A stretch of 64,000 nucleotides of DNA. It comes from an uncultured Pseudodesulfovibrio sp. Its GTDB lineage: Bacteria > Desulfobacterota > Desulfovibrionia > Desulfovibrionales > Desulfovibrionaceae. The notes beneath the pieces are model-generated. The model was not told the DNA's origin, ran no database searches, and saw nothing but the letters and a program-made list of their open reading frames with translations. Numbering within the stretch: position 1 is the first letter of the stretch; each line of letters begins with the position of its first letter. Positions 32,675 to 40,656 of this stretch are shown here, in pieces. A program made the position numbers and the translations under genes. The stretch spans positions 3,056,001-3,120,000 of the forward strand of contig NZ_OY761823.1 of assembly GCF_963664965.1 (NCBI RefSeq), in the 5' to 3' direction.

Positions 32675-34789
32675 ATGGTTACCTCTTCCATTCTGGTCCT
32701 ATTCCTGCTCGGGCTGACTGCTGCCGCCGTACTGGCAGCCGCTTCCCGTGTTCTCCACGTCAAAGAAGACCCCCGCATCGCACAGGTTGAAGGCTGCTTT
32801 CCCGGCGCCAACTGCGGCGGCTGCGGATATCCGGGCTGCTCGGCGGCTGCCGCCGCCATCGTCAAAGGCGATGCAGCCCCGGAAATATGCGTGGCGGGCG
32901 GTCCCGAAATCGCTGAAAATATCGCAAACATCATGGGCACCGAAGTCTCCTTCAAAGAACCCAAGATAGCCAGCAACATATGCACCGGTGGTTTCCGCGC
33001 CAACCAGCTCTTCGAATACGAAGGCATCAATGACTGCCGCGCCGAAGCCCTGCTCTACGGCGGTGAAAAATCCTGCGGCCTCGGTTGCATCGGCATGGGC
33101 ACCTGCGTCAAGGTGTGCAGCTTCGACGCCATCCGCCTGAACGCCGACGGCCTGCCCGTAGTGGATTGGCAGGCATGCCGGTCCTGCGGCAAGTGCGCCG
33201 AGGTCTGCCCCACCGGAGCCATCCGCATATCCGGCATGACCATGGACCTGCTGCACCTGAACAAGATCAACGACTGTCTCGCCCCGTGCATGCAGAAATG
33301 TCCGGCACAGGTGGACGTCCGCACCTATATCCAGCAAATGAAACAGGGCGACCTGCGCGGCGCACTCATCACCATGAAGGAACGCAACCCGCTTCCGCTG
33401 GCCGTGGGACGAGTCTGCCCTGCGCCGTGCGAAAACATCTGCCGCCGCAAGATCGCGGACAACGGAGTCGCCATCCACACCCTGCATCGCTTCGTGGCGG
33501 ACTGGGAGATGAACTCCGGCTCTCGCGTGCAGCTCAACTGCAACCCGCCCTCCGGTCACAAAGTCGCCATCATCGGCGGTGGACCTGCCGGTCTTTCGTG
33601 CGCGTACTTCCTGCGCCGCATCGGGCACGAACCGGTCATCTTCGAGAAACGTGAAGATATCGGCGGCATGATGCGCGGCGTCATCCCGGAATACCGCCTG
33701 CCGCACAAGGTGGTGGACTGGGAAGTCCAGACCATCCTCGACCTCGGCGTGGATGTCCGCACCGGCGCGGCCTTCGGCACCGACATAACGCTGACCGACC
33801 TCGAAGCCGTTGGTTTTGAAGCCGTGTTCATGGCGACTGGCGCATGGAATGTCCCGGCGCTGGGCGTTGAAAACGACGATGCCGCGGGCGTGGTTGATTC
33901 CATATCCTTCCTTGCCGGAGTGGGTGAGACATACACCGACCTGAAGGGCAAAAAGGTTGTCGTCGTTGGTGACAGCAATACCGCCATGGATGTTGTGCGT
34001 AGTGCAGTCCGCCTTGGCGGAGACGTCACCGCCCTCATCGGCTGCATCGAACGCAAGATGTCCGCCAATAAGAACGAAGTGAAACGCGCCACGGAACTGG
34101 GAGCCGATCTCAGATTCCTGACCGAACCCACTGCCGTCAAGGCCAGTGACGGTACAGTCAGCGGCATCAGCTTCTGCGAAGTCGCCTATGCCGATCCCAA
34201 GAAGGCTGCGGGCAAACCCAAACCGGTGGAAGGCACCGAAGCATCCATTGATGCTGATATCATCGTGGTCGCCACTGACCGCCTCGTTGACACGGACGCC
34301 TTCAAGGACGCCGAAGGCAACCCGCTCTTCGAAATGGACAAGAAGACCGGCGGCATCAAGGCCGATGCCACCACGTTGCAGACATCCCTGCCGAACGTCT
34401 TTGTCGGCGGCGAGGCATACACGGGGCGCAACATCCTGATTCAGGCCGTTGCCGACGGCCGCCGTGCCGCCCGCGCCATCCATCACTACATCACCGAAGG
34501 CCAAATCCCGGAGCCCAAGAACCCGCAACTCCGCGTCATCCCGGAATCCATTCTCAAGAATATGCAGGTGACCTACAGCATCCCGCGTATTCAGGTCCCG
34601 GAGATCAGTGTGGAAGACCGCAAATCCACATTCAAAGAGGAAGTACAGGGCAGCATCGCTTACGAGTCTGCCCGCAAGGAAGGCAGCCGCTGCTTGCGCT
34701 GCGGTCTGACCTGCTACGACTCCGAGGCAGGAGCCGAATACGCCAAGGATGCGGACGTCCAACGCTTCAATGAGATGGGCAAGGAGTAG
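32675..34789 (+). CDS. rnfB: RnfB fused to a GltD/NfnB-like FAD/NAD(P)-dependent oxidoreductase
   Basis: A 704-residue fusion. Residues 1-190 are RnfB: a membrane anchor (4-23), the four-cysteine motif GANCGGCGYPGC...EIC, and two ferredoxin motifs (CGLGCIGMGTCVKVC and CRSCGKCAEVCPTGAI). Residues about 195-704 resemble the small subunit of glutamate synthase and NfnB: cysteine-rich CLAPCMQKCPAQVDV and CPAPCENICRR, the FAD site VAIIGGGPAGLSCAYFLRR (297-315), the NAD(P) site KVVVVGDSNTAMDVV, and a final CLRCGLTCYD. Ordinary RnfB is about 200-330 residues. The extra domain could provide the pyridine-nucleotide site that this RnfC seems to lack. Confidence 0.93.
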   Translation: MVTSSILVLFLLGLTAAAVLAAASRVLHVKEDPRIAQVEGCFPGANCGGCGYPGCSAAAAAIVKGDAAPEICVAGGPEIAENIANIMGTEVSFKEPKIASNICTGGFRANQLFEYEGINDCRAEALLYGGEKSCGLGCIGMGTCVKVCSFDAIRLNADGLPVVDWQACRSCGKCAEVCPTGAIRISGMTMDLLHLNKINDCLAPCMQKCPAQVDVRTYIQQMKQGDLRGALITMKERNPLPLAVGRVCPAPCENICRRKIADNGVAIHTLHRFVADWEMNSGSRVQLNCNPPSGHKVAIIGGGPAGLSCAYFLRRIGHEPVIFEKREDIGGMMRGVIPEYRLPHKVVDWEVQTILDLGVDVRTGAAFGTDITLTDLEAVGFEAVFMATGAWNVPALGVENDDAAGVVDSISFLAGVGETYTDLKGKKVVVVGDSNTAMDVVRSAVRLGGDVTALIGCIERKMSANKNEVKRATELGADLRFLTEPTAVKASDGTVSGISFCEVAYADPKKAAGKPKPVEGTEASIDADIIVVATDRLVDTDAFKDAEGNPLFEMDKKTGGIKADATTLQTSLPNVFVGGEAYTGRNILIQAVADGRRAARAIHHYITEGQIPEPKNPQLRVIPESILKNMQVTYSIPRIQVPEISVEDRKSTFKEEVQGSIAYESARKEGSRCLRCGLTCYDSEAGAEYAKDADVQRFNEMGKE

Positions 34790-34794
34790 ATAGA

Positions 34795-35832
34795 ATGAAA
34801 AACAGTTATTCCAGACGTGCCTTCCTACGCACACTCGGATTGATCGGGCTGGGAGCCAGCATCCCGGCCCCGGCCCTTGCTGCCGTGAAGATGGCCGATG
34901 TCACCCGCCTGACCGGCAACCGCGTCAAGGTTTCGGAGACCCGCTTTCTCATGGGAACCTTTGTGGCCATTACCGCCATTCACGAATCCCGTACGCTCGC
35001 CGAACACGGTGTGGGACTCGCCTTTGAGGAAATCGAACGGCTGTCCGCCATCTTTGACAGGCACCGCGACAACACCCCTGTTTCCCGTCTCAACGACGAG
35101 GGTCGGCTGGGTGACATCACGCCGGAGCTGCACAACATGATGCGCGAAGCACTTGCCTACACGGAACTGACTGTCGGCGCATACGACCCCACGGTTCTCC
35201 CCGTGGTGGAAATGCTTCGCGACAAGGCCGCTCCGACCGGCCGCATGGACATATCCGAGGCCGAATTGAAGGAAGCGCTGGCACTGGTGGACGCCAAAGC
35301 CATCCATGTTTCCGGAAATGAAATCCGCTTCGACAAGCAGGGCATGGGCATCACGCTCGACGGCATGGGCAAAGGATACATTGTGGACCGCGCCTCCGAC
35401 GTCCTGAACAAGGCCGGTGTTGCCAACCACATGATCAACGCAGGCGGCGACATGCGCGCCCGAGGCGAACGCACACCGGGCAAACCGTGGACCGTGGCCA
35501 TCGAAGACCCCGCAGGCAAAGGGAAATATCCGGCACTCATCGAACTGAGGAACGCTGCGATAGCGACTTCAGGCGGATACGAGGCATCCTACAATGCATC
35601 AGGCTCCCGTCACCACGTAATCGATCCGCGCACGGCACTCTCGCCCACCCGAAGCGTTTCCGTGTCAGTGGTCGCCCCCACCGTCATGCAGGCAGACGCC
35701 CTGTCCACCGCCGCATTTGTCATGCATCCCAAGGACGGCGTGCGGTTCATCAACACTCTTCCCCAGTGCGAGACACTCATCATCGGCGACTCCGGCGTCA
35801 AACTGACCTCGCGCCACTGGAAACAATGCTGA
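34795..35832 (+). CDS. apbE: FAD:protein FMN transferase
   Basis: A 345-residue ApbE-family enzyme that attaches FMN to threonine in SGAT-type motifs, here most likely RnfG. It has a twin-arginine-like signal (SRRAFLRTLGLIGLGASIPAPALA), so it works in the periplasm. Core motifs: FLMGTFVAITAI, MGITLDGMGKGYIVDRA, NAGGDMRARGE, and HHVIDPRTALSP. It starts 5 bases after the rnfB stop and is followed by a strong terminator, closing the operon. Confidence 0.94.
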   Translation: MKNSYSRRAFLRTLGLIGLGASIPAPALAAVKMADVTRLTGNRVKVSETRFLMGTFVAITAIHESRTLAEHGVGLAFEEIERLSAIFDRHRDNTPVSRLNDEGRLGDITPELHNMMREALAYTELTVGAYDPTVLPVVEMLRDKAAPTGRMDISEAELKEALALVDAKAIHVSGNEIRFDKQGMGITLDGMGKGYIVDRASDVLNKAGVANHMINAGGDMRARGERTPGKPWTVAIEDPAGKGKYPALIELRNAAIATSGGYEASYNASGSRHHVIDPRTALSPTRSVSVSVVAPTVMQADALSTAAFVMHPKDGVRFINTLPQCETLIIGDSGVKLTSRHWKQC

Positions 35833-35899
35833 TTTGATCTGCTCCTAACCCAGATCAGACCCTCAACCTAGTGCGGGGTTTTCACCTCGCTCCGCACGA

Positions 35900-35958
35900 A
35901 TGCATCCCAAGGATGCATACTCTCAGCAGCCCCCGGCAAGCCTAGGCCGGGGGCTGCT
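35900..35958 (+). terminator. Double hairpin terminator of the rnf operon
   Basis: Two perfect hairpins in series: ATGCATCC-CAA-GGATGCAT (35900-35918) and AGCAGCCCCCGGC (35925-35937) with 35946-35958, an 8-nt loop, followed by TGTATTTTG. The second is a strong terminator for the plus strand. Confidence 0.8.
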
Positions 35959-36002
35959 TGTATTTTGCCGAACCACACGACAACAGCGAAAAACGACCGA
36001 TG

Positions 36003-37031
36003 CTACTTCGACTTTGCATCCCCGTATTTGCATTGCTCGAATTCGAAGAGAACACGCAACATGCGACGCAGAAAAAGCGCCGGTCTTTTTTGGGAGTCCA
36101 CTTTGACGGCCCCCACTAATTTGCTGCCGGAAAGACAGGCTGCCAACGAGTTTGTCAGATGTTCTCCGAAAGCAGAGGGAAGCCAATCAATGACCGGATC
36201 GGCGTCAATATCGTAAATGCAGGGTTGATCATCCACCGGGACAAACGCGACTTGAAACCACGGGATATCCAATGTCTCGGCAAGACGTCCAAGACACTCG
36301 ACATAAGGCGCGAGATCGATACGAGTCATCTGTTCAAGCCGTTCCGGGACACTATCTGACGGAGGAGACGCTTGCAGGGCCAAAAGCGGTTCTCCCTCAA
36401 AAACCCAAGCCCGGACATATAGACCGGAAATCCCTCTTGCCAGAATGACCGGAGGCTTGCCCGCCTGCACGATATCCTTCCGCTGTTTTTCCTGACAAAG
36501 CTGCCATGCTGCTCTTCCATTCTGCGGCCGCCAGACAACCGTTTCATGCTCAGTGCAAAACGCCTTGGCTGTTTCCGAATCATTGGAAACGATCATATCC
36601 GGCATGAGAAAACCTTCTGCCGCCAGACTGGCAAGCAGATGCGCCTTGGCAAACATGACCTGAGCCGCCTCGACCGGATTGACCAGACGGACGCCATGGT
36701 GAGCCAGCCGGATGAACAGGCTGGTCAGAAAGCTCTGCCGCTGCTGTCGGGCCGGGTAATCAGCCTGCCAGACGCTCCAGTCCCGCATTCCACCCGGAGC
36801 TGGAACAATAGGCGACTCGTGGTCATAGCCATGGATATACGCCGTTTCCAGTTCTTCCAACCTGTATCCGTTCCACCGGGCACCCTCTTCATCGAGCGAC
36901 ACACGTTCAGTGGAAGGAATATCCGTATCGAACAGCACCGCGTTCACGCCGTCTTCAACCAGCCGACGGTGCACCTGTTTGGCCTGTTCACTGGTTCCGG
37001 GGGCAAAAATTCCAATGGCAGCAGTCGTCAT
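36003..37031 (-). CDS. Degenerate ATP-grasp protein of the T1SS/peptide cluster
   Basis: A 342-residue protein with the layout of RimK-type ATP-grasp enzymes: an N-terminal pre-ATP-grasp domain (1-115), VRLVNPVEAAQVMFAKAHLLASLAAEGFLMPDMIVSND (115-151), a hinge VVWRPQNGRAAW, PPVILARGISGLYVRAWVFEG, and IYDIDADPVIDWL. Where active enzymes have a lysine in the hinge strand (VxKP) it has Arg168, and the metal motif D/E-x-N-P reads D276-A-D278-P. Catalysis may be weakened or changed; a partner or regulatory role with the canonical ATP-grasp at 49724 is possible. Its ATG overlaps the third TolC stop (TAATG). Last gene of the seven-gene export operon. Confidence 0.75.
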   Translation of the reverse strand: MTTAAIGIFAPGTSEQAKQVHRRLVEDGVNAVLFDTDIPSTERVSLDEEGARWNGYRLEELETAYIHGYDHESPIVPAPGGMRDWSVWQADYPARQQRQSFLTSLFIRLAHHGVRLVNPVEAAQVMFAKAHLLASLAAEGFLMPDMIVSNDSETAKAFCTEHETVVWRPQNGRAAWQLCQEKQRKDIVQAGKPPVILARGISGLYVRAWVFEGEPLLALQASPPSDSVPERLEQMTRIDLAPYVECLGRLAETLDIPWFQVAFVPVDDQPCIYDIDADPVIDWLPSAFGEHLTNSLAACLSGSKLVGAVKVDSQKRPALFLRRMLRVLFEFEQCKYGDAKSK

Positions 37032-38926
37032 TATCGCTCCTGTCCGTGTGGTTTCCGAATAAAATTGGTGAGCAGGGAATTGTGCCGCATGACCGCCAGA
37101 CGGTGATTATCCAACGGCGTCGAAGTGTTGTCGGCACTCGCCACGGCGATCTCTCCGGTTGCCGCAAGAAGCCCGGTCAGGGCGGTCCGGTGATCTATGT
37201 GAGCCAATATCGTTGATATCTGGGCTTCGGACAACCGCTGCAAGGCGAGCAACAATTCGAATTCACTGACATCCCCATATTCCTGTCTGGCAACAAGCTT
37301 GTCGTACGCAAGAGAGGCGAACTTCTCCGACTCCACGGCTGCCACGACTCTTGACCGGGAAGTGCGAACCAGGGCGGTGGCATCTTCGACCTCACGAATG
37401 ACGCTGTTTTTGGTAATCCTCTGAGACAGCCCCGCTTGGCGGACACCGATCTTCGCCTGCTCGAAACGGGCGTCCAAGGCACGATTCAGGATGGGGTATT
37501 CATAATCCAGCGAGAACGAGTAATCTTCCTTGTCCGGATTCGCCATGAATCCCATGGAACTCCATGGACTGCTGTACCCGTACACCGACGCATCCTGACT
37601 GGAACTGTATCGTGCGGACACCTTGAGATCGGCCAACGCCTGATTCTTGGCAAAGGCACGATTGATCTCTGAATACTCGATTCCGGCCTGCCCCATTTTC
37701 AGCTCAGGACGCTGCTCCACAGCCCGCGCCAACGCCGTTGCCGTATCCGGTGTTTCAGTCTCCGCAAGCAATCCGAGATAGGCATACGGCAGATAAATAT
37801 TCCCCTCCAGCGCGCCATCCTCGCTCTCGATCAAGGCCGCAAGCACATTCGAAGCGTCGAGCAACGCATTGGCGGCATCCACTTCCAGCACCTTGGTCCG
37901 GGCCAGACTCGCCTCCACCTGAAGCCGATCATAATTGGTGGCCTCCCTGTTCTCAAACCGCTTGTTCACCGATGCGACCTGCCGTTCAAGAAGCTGGCGG
38001 CGCTTGATGAGTACGTTGAGATTTTCAAAACGTCGGACCACGTTCCAGTACGCCATTTCCGCTTCATAAAGAATTTGGTTGATCGCGGCCTGAACGTTCA
38101 GCGCACTGATTTCGCTGGACTTCTCACGCATCCGTATGGCGGATTCATTGGACGAATCAGGCCCGAAGTTCTTGGCCATGGGCAAGGGGGCGACCAGATT
38201 CGCCATGAATGAGGCTGACCACGGCCTGTCGTAGGAGTGATTGCTGGAGTCGTAGTAGACATCCTTGTCCTGAAGGGAAAGACCGAGTCCCAACTCTGAT
38301 CCCCACGGGAGTTGCTGAGAGATGTCCAGAGAATAATTGAACACCTTTGTGGGACCGTGCTCCGAAGGCTCGGAGGCATAGACAGTGCGGACACTCTTTA
38401 TCCCCGCCACCTGATTCTGCCAACCGATGGCCACAATCTGGGCTTCGGGGTTGCCCGGATCAATGGGGATCGCTGTTTCCGGCGGCGGTTGAAATTTCTT
38501 TGTCTGCAAGACGATCTCCTTGGAGCGCGTATTGGTATCGGATTCGGAATACGCGAAGGAAAGCGTCAGCACCGGATCAAATACCGCTTCCGCCTCCATG
38601 ATGGCAGCCTTGGCAACTTCCGCGTCCTGCTCGTCCACCTGAAGCGCGAGGTTCTTTTTCAACGCCTCAAGGTACACCATGCGCGGAGCAATATACCGCG
38701 TTTTCCTGTTGGAAAAACGGAGTTTCGATCCTTCATCACGCAAGGCATCAAACTCACCAAGTACCGTGGCCAATCGCTCGGTCTCGGTCTTGTCAGGAGT
38801 ATCGGCAAAATAATCACCCAGACGCACCGTCTTCACCGCAACCGAATCGTCCCGATCCTGAGCATGGCCCGTGAGCACAAAACAACACACCAAAAGAATA
38901 ACGAAGATCACCACCCGGTATTTCAT
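37031..38926 (-). CDS. TolC-like outer-membrane efflux protein, copy 3
   Basis: About 631 residues with a signal peptide (MKYRVVIFVILLVCCFVLTGHAQ) and two outer-membrane-efflux repeats made of long coiled-coil helices and strands, e.g. NVQAAINQILYEAEMAYWNVVRRFENLNVLIKRRQLLERQVA and YPILNRALDARFEQAKIGVRQAGLSQRI. It is longer than E. coli TolC by more than 130 residues, mainly before the first helical repeat. The ATG at 38926 overlaps the previous stop (ATGA) and has GGAGGGGAA upstream; reading frames further upstream belong to the previous gene. It is one of three tandem paralogues. Confidence 0.88.
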   Translation of the reverse strand: MKYRVVIFVILLVCCFVLTGHAQDRDDSVAVKTVRLGDYFADTPDKTETERLATVLGEFDALRDEGSKLRFSNRKTRYIAPRMVYLEALKKNLALQVDEQDAEVAKAAIMEAEAVFDPVLTLSFAYSESDTNTRSKEIVLQTKKFQPPPETAIPIDPGNPEAQIVAIGWQNQVAGIKSVRTVYASEPSEHGPTKVFNYSLDISQQLPWGSELGLGLSLQDKDVYYDSSNHSYDRPWSASFMANLVAPLPMAKNFGPDSSNESAIRMREKSSEISALNVQAAINQILYEAEMAYWNVVRRFENLNVLIKRRQLLERQVASVNKRFENREATNYDRLQVEASLARTKVLEVDAANALLDASNVLAALIESEDGALEGNIYLPYAYLGLLAETETPDTATALARAVEQRPELKMGQAGIEYSEINRAFAKNQALADLKVSARYSSSQDASVYGYSSPWSSMGFMANPDKEDYSFSLDYEYPILNRALDARFEQAKIGVRQAGLSQRITKNSVIREVEDATALVRTSRSRVVAAVESEKFASLAYDKLVARQEYGDVSEFELLLALQRLSEAQISTILAHIDHRTALTGLLAATGEIAVASADNTSTPLDNHRLAVMRHNSLLTNFIRKPHGQER

Positions 38927-40656
38927 GATTCCCCTCCGTCGCGTGTCGCGTAACGCTCCTGATATGCACCCAATGCGGCCTGAAAACGCGCCGCCGCCTT
39001 CTGGCAATCCATATGGGCATTGATGTACGCCAATTCAGCAGTCAGTTGATTGGAACTCTTGCTCAGGATTTCATACTCCGTAACCTCCCGGTCCGATTGC
39101 ATATCCAGCGCCTTCCTGTAAGCTTCCCGGGCCAATTCGACACCTTTGGCGGTTATGGCCACACGCCGCCGCGCTCCTTCCAGCATGGTCAGGGCATCGG
39201 CTGCGGTCCGGCGCAGACTGTTTTCAAGCTGCCGCGCTCTGGTCCGCTCTTCCCTGGCATCAAGCATGGCCTGTCCATGGCTGGCATTGGCGGCACGGTT
39301 GAAAAGCGGATAGGTATACCACAATCCGTAGTCTTGCCGTACCATGTCCGGATTGGTGAAGACTTCATTCATGGACCGGCCCGGATCGGCATACCCAAAA
39401 TTGGAATACCCCTGCGTCAAAGTGAGGGACTGACTTGCGGACAGATCGGGAAGGCTCTGGTTGCTGCGGTGTTTCTCCTCGATTTCGGCAAGCGCGACAG
39501 AAGCAAGCTGACGGCCATAGCTCGGATTTTTGGAAACATCCCCGGGATTGTCTTCCCCCGGAATCGGGGAAAGCGGCAGATCGGCAAGAACCGCATACCC
39601 CTTGGGGAAAAAGAGGGTCCCGCTTCCGGCGTCCGTGAGTTCAGCCAACCGGTTGGACGCGGTGCGATAGGCGGCAGCTCCCTGCTCCATGCCGTCCAGC
39701 GACCGGGTATACGCGGATTTGACCAAGGCAAGGTCATACTCCGTGCAAAGCCTGTCATCATAAAGGCGACGGGTCTTATCCAGAAGGGATTTGAGGTTCC
39801 GGTTATGGCGATCCAGAGCCAGAAGATTCTGCAAACGGACGACCAGATCCCAATACGCCAATTCCCCTTCGAGTAGGGCGTTGTTGGTCGAAGCCTTGGC
39901 AGACCAATCCGCGACATCCTGCATGACCTTTGCCAGCTTCACCTCCGTGTCACGGGAGGAATACGGCCCGAAGTCCTTGGTGAAAGGCAGGGGCAAGGTC
40001 AGGCTCTCGTTGAAAGCCGAACGCCATGGACGCTTGTAGTCGCCCCATGAACCGTCATCGTTTTTCCAGAAATTCTTCTTTTCCCTCACGTTCATGGTCA
40101 GGTTCAAGCCAGGTCCCCATGGAATATCCGTACCCAGACCGAGGGAATAATCCTTGCTTTCCACGTTCCCCCACGGAGGCGGGTCCGAGGCCTTTATGTC
40201 ACGCAGATAATACCCGGCAACCCGCTCCCTGTCGAAACGCAGATACTTGACGGGCGACGTATCGTCATAAAGGACATACACGGGATTGGGACCGGCAAAC
40301 GTGACGGTATTCTTGAGGTACTTGTATGTTTCCGTTTCACGGTAATAGTTCAGGCTGTTGGAATAGGCGGCCGAAGCGGACAGGCGCGGATCAAACAGGG
40401 ACTGGGCCTCGCGCAACGCCTGCTCTGCGGTCAGTCTGTCCAGTTCCGAATCCTTGATCGCCAGATTGTGCTCCAGCACGATCCGGGTGGTGTCCAGCGG
40501 AGTCAGCCCTTTCACGTCAACACCGTCGGTCCCTGTCTGCTTGAGCAGGACACGCAACCGCTCTCTGGCGGCCTGCTCGTCCATGTCCACGCCACCCGCA
40601 TGAACTGCCGGAACAATGACAATCAGGAAAAGAATGACGCACAGCCAGCGAATCAT
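38923..40656 (-). CDS. TolC-like outer-membrane efflux protein, copy 2
   Basis: About 577 residues: signal peptide (MIRWLCVILFLIVIVPAVHAGG), then an EAQSLFDPRLSASAAYSNSLNYY strand region and alternating helical hairpins such as WSAKASTNNALLEGELAYWDLVVRLQNLLALDRHNRNL and NRAANASHGQAMLDAREERTRARQLENSLRRTAADAL. The start at 40656 overlaps the first copy's stop by 4 bases. It shares the phrases FDPRLS/FDPVLT and LPFTKDFGP/LPMAKNFGP with the other copies, pointing to local duplication followed by divergence. Confidence 0.88.
   Translation of the reverse strand: MIRWLCVILFLIVIVPAVHAGGVDMDEQAARERLRVLLKQTGTDGVDVKGLTPLDTTRIVLEHNLAIKDSELDRLTAEQALREAQSLFDPRLSASAAYSNSLNYYRETETYKYLKNTVTFAGPNPVYVLYDDTSPVKYLRFDRERVAGYYLRDIKASDPPPWGNVESKDYSLGLGTDIPWGPGLNLTMNVREKKNFWKNDDGSWGDYKRPWRSAFNESLTLPLPFTKDFGPYSSRDTEVKLAKVMQDVADWSAKASTNNALLEGELAYWDLVVRLQNLLALDRHNRNLKSLLDKTRRLYDDRLCTEYDLALVKSAYTRSLDGMEQGAAAYRTASNRLAELTDAGSGTLFFPKGYAVLADLPLSPIPGEDNPGDVSKNPSYGRQLASVALAEIEEKHRSNQSLPDLSASQSLTLTQGYSNFGYADPGRSMNEVFTNPDMVRQDYGLWYTYPLFNRAANASHGQAMLDAREERTRARQLENSLRRTAADALTMLEGARRRVAITAKGVELAREAYRKALDMQSDREVTEYEILSKSSNQLTAELAYINAHMDCQKAAARFQAALGAYQERYATRDGGES

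Noticed and set aside
32699..34834. A 711-codon open frame antisense to rnfB
   Set aside because: It is a shadow of a GC-rich gene: rnfB on the other strand has complete domains and ribosome-binding context, while the antisense product matches no family and is full of low-complexity Gly/Val/Asp/His.
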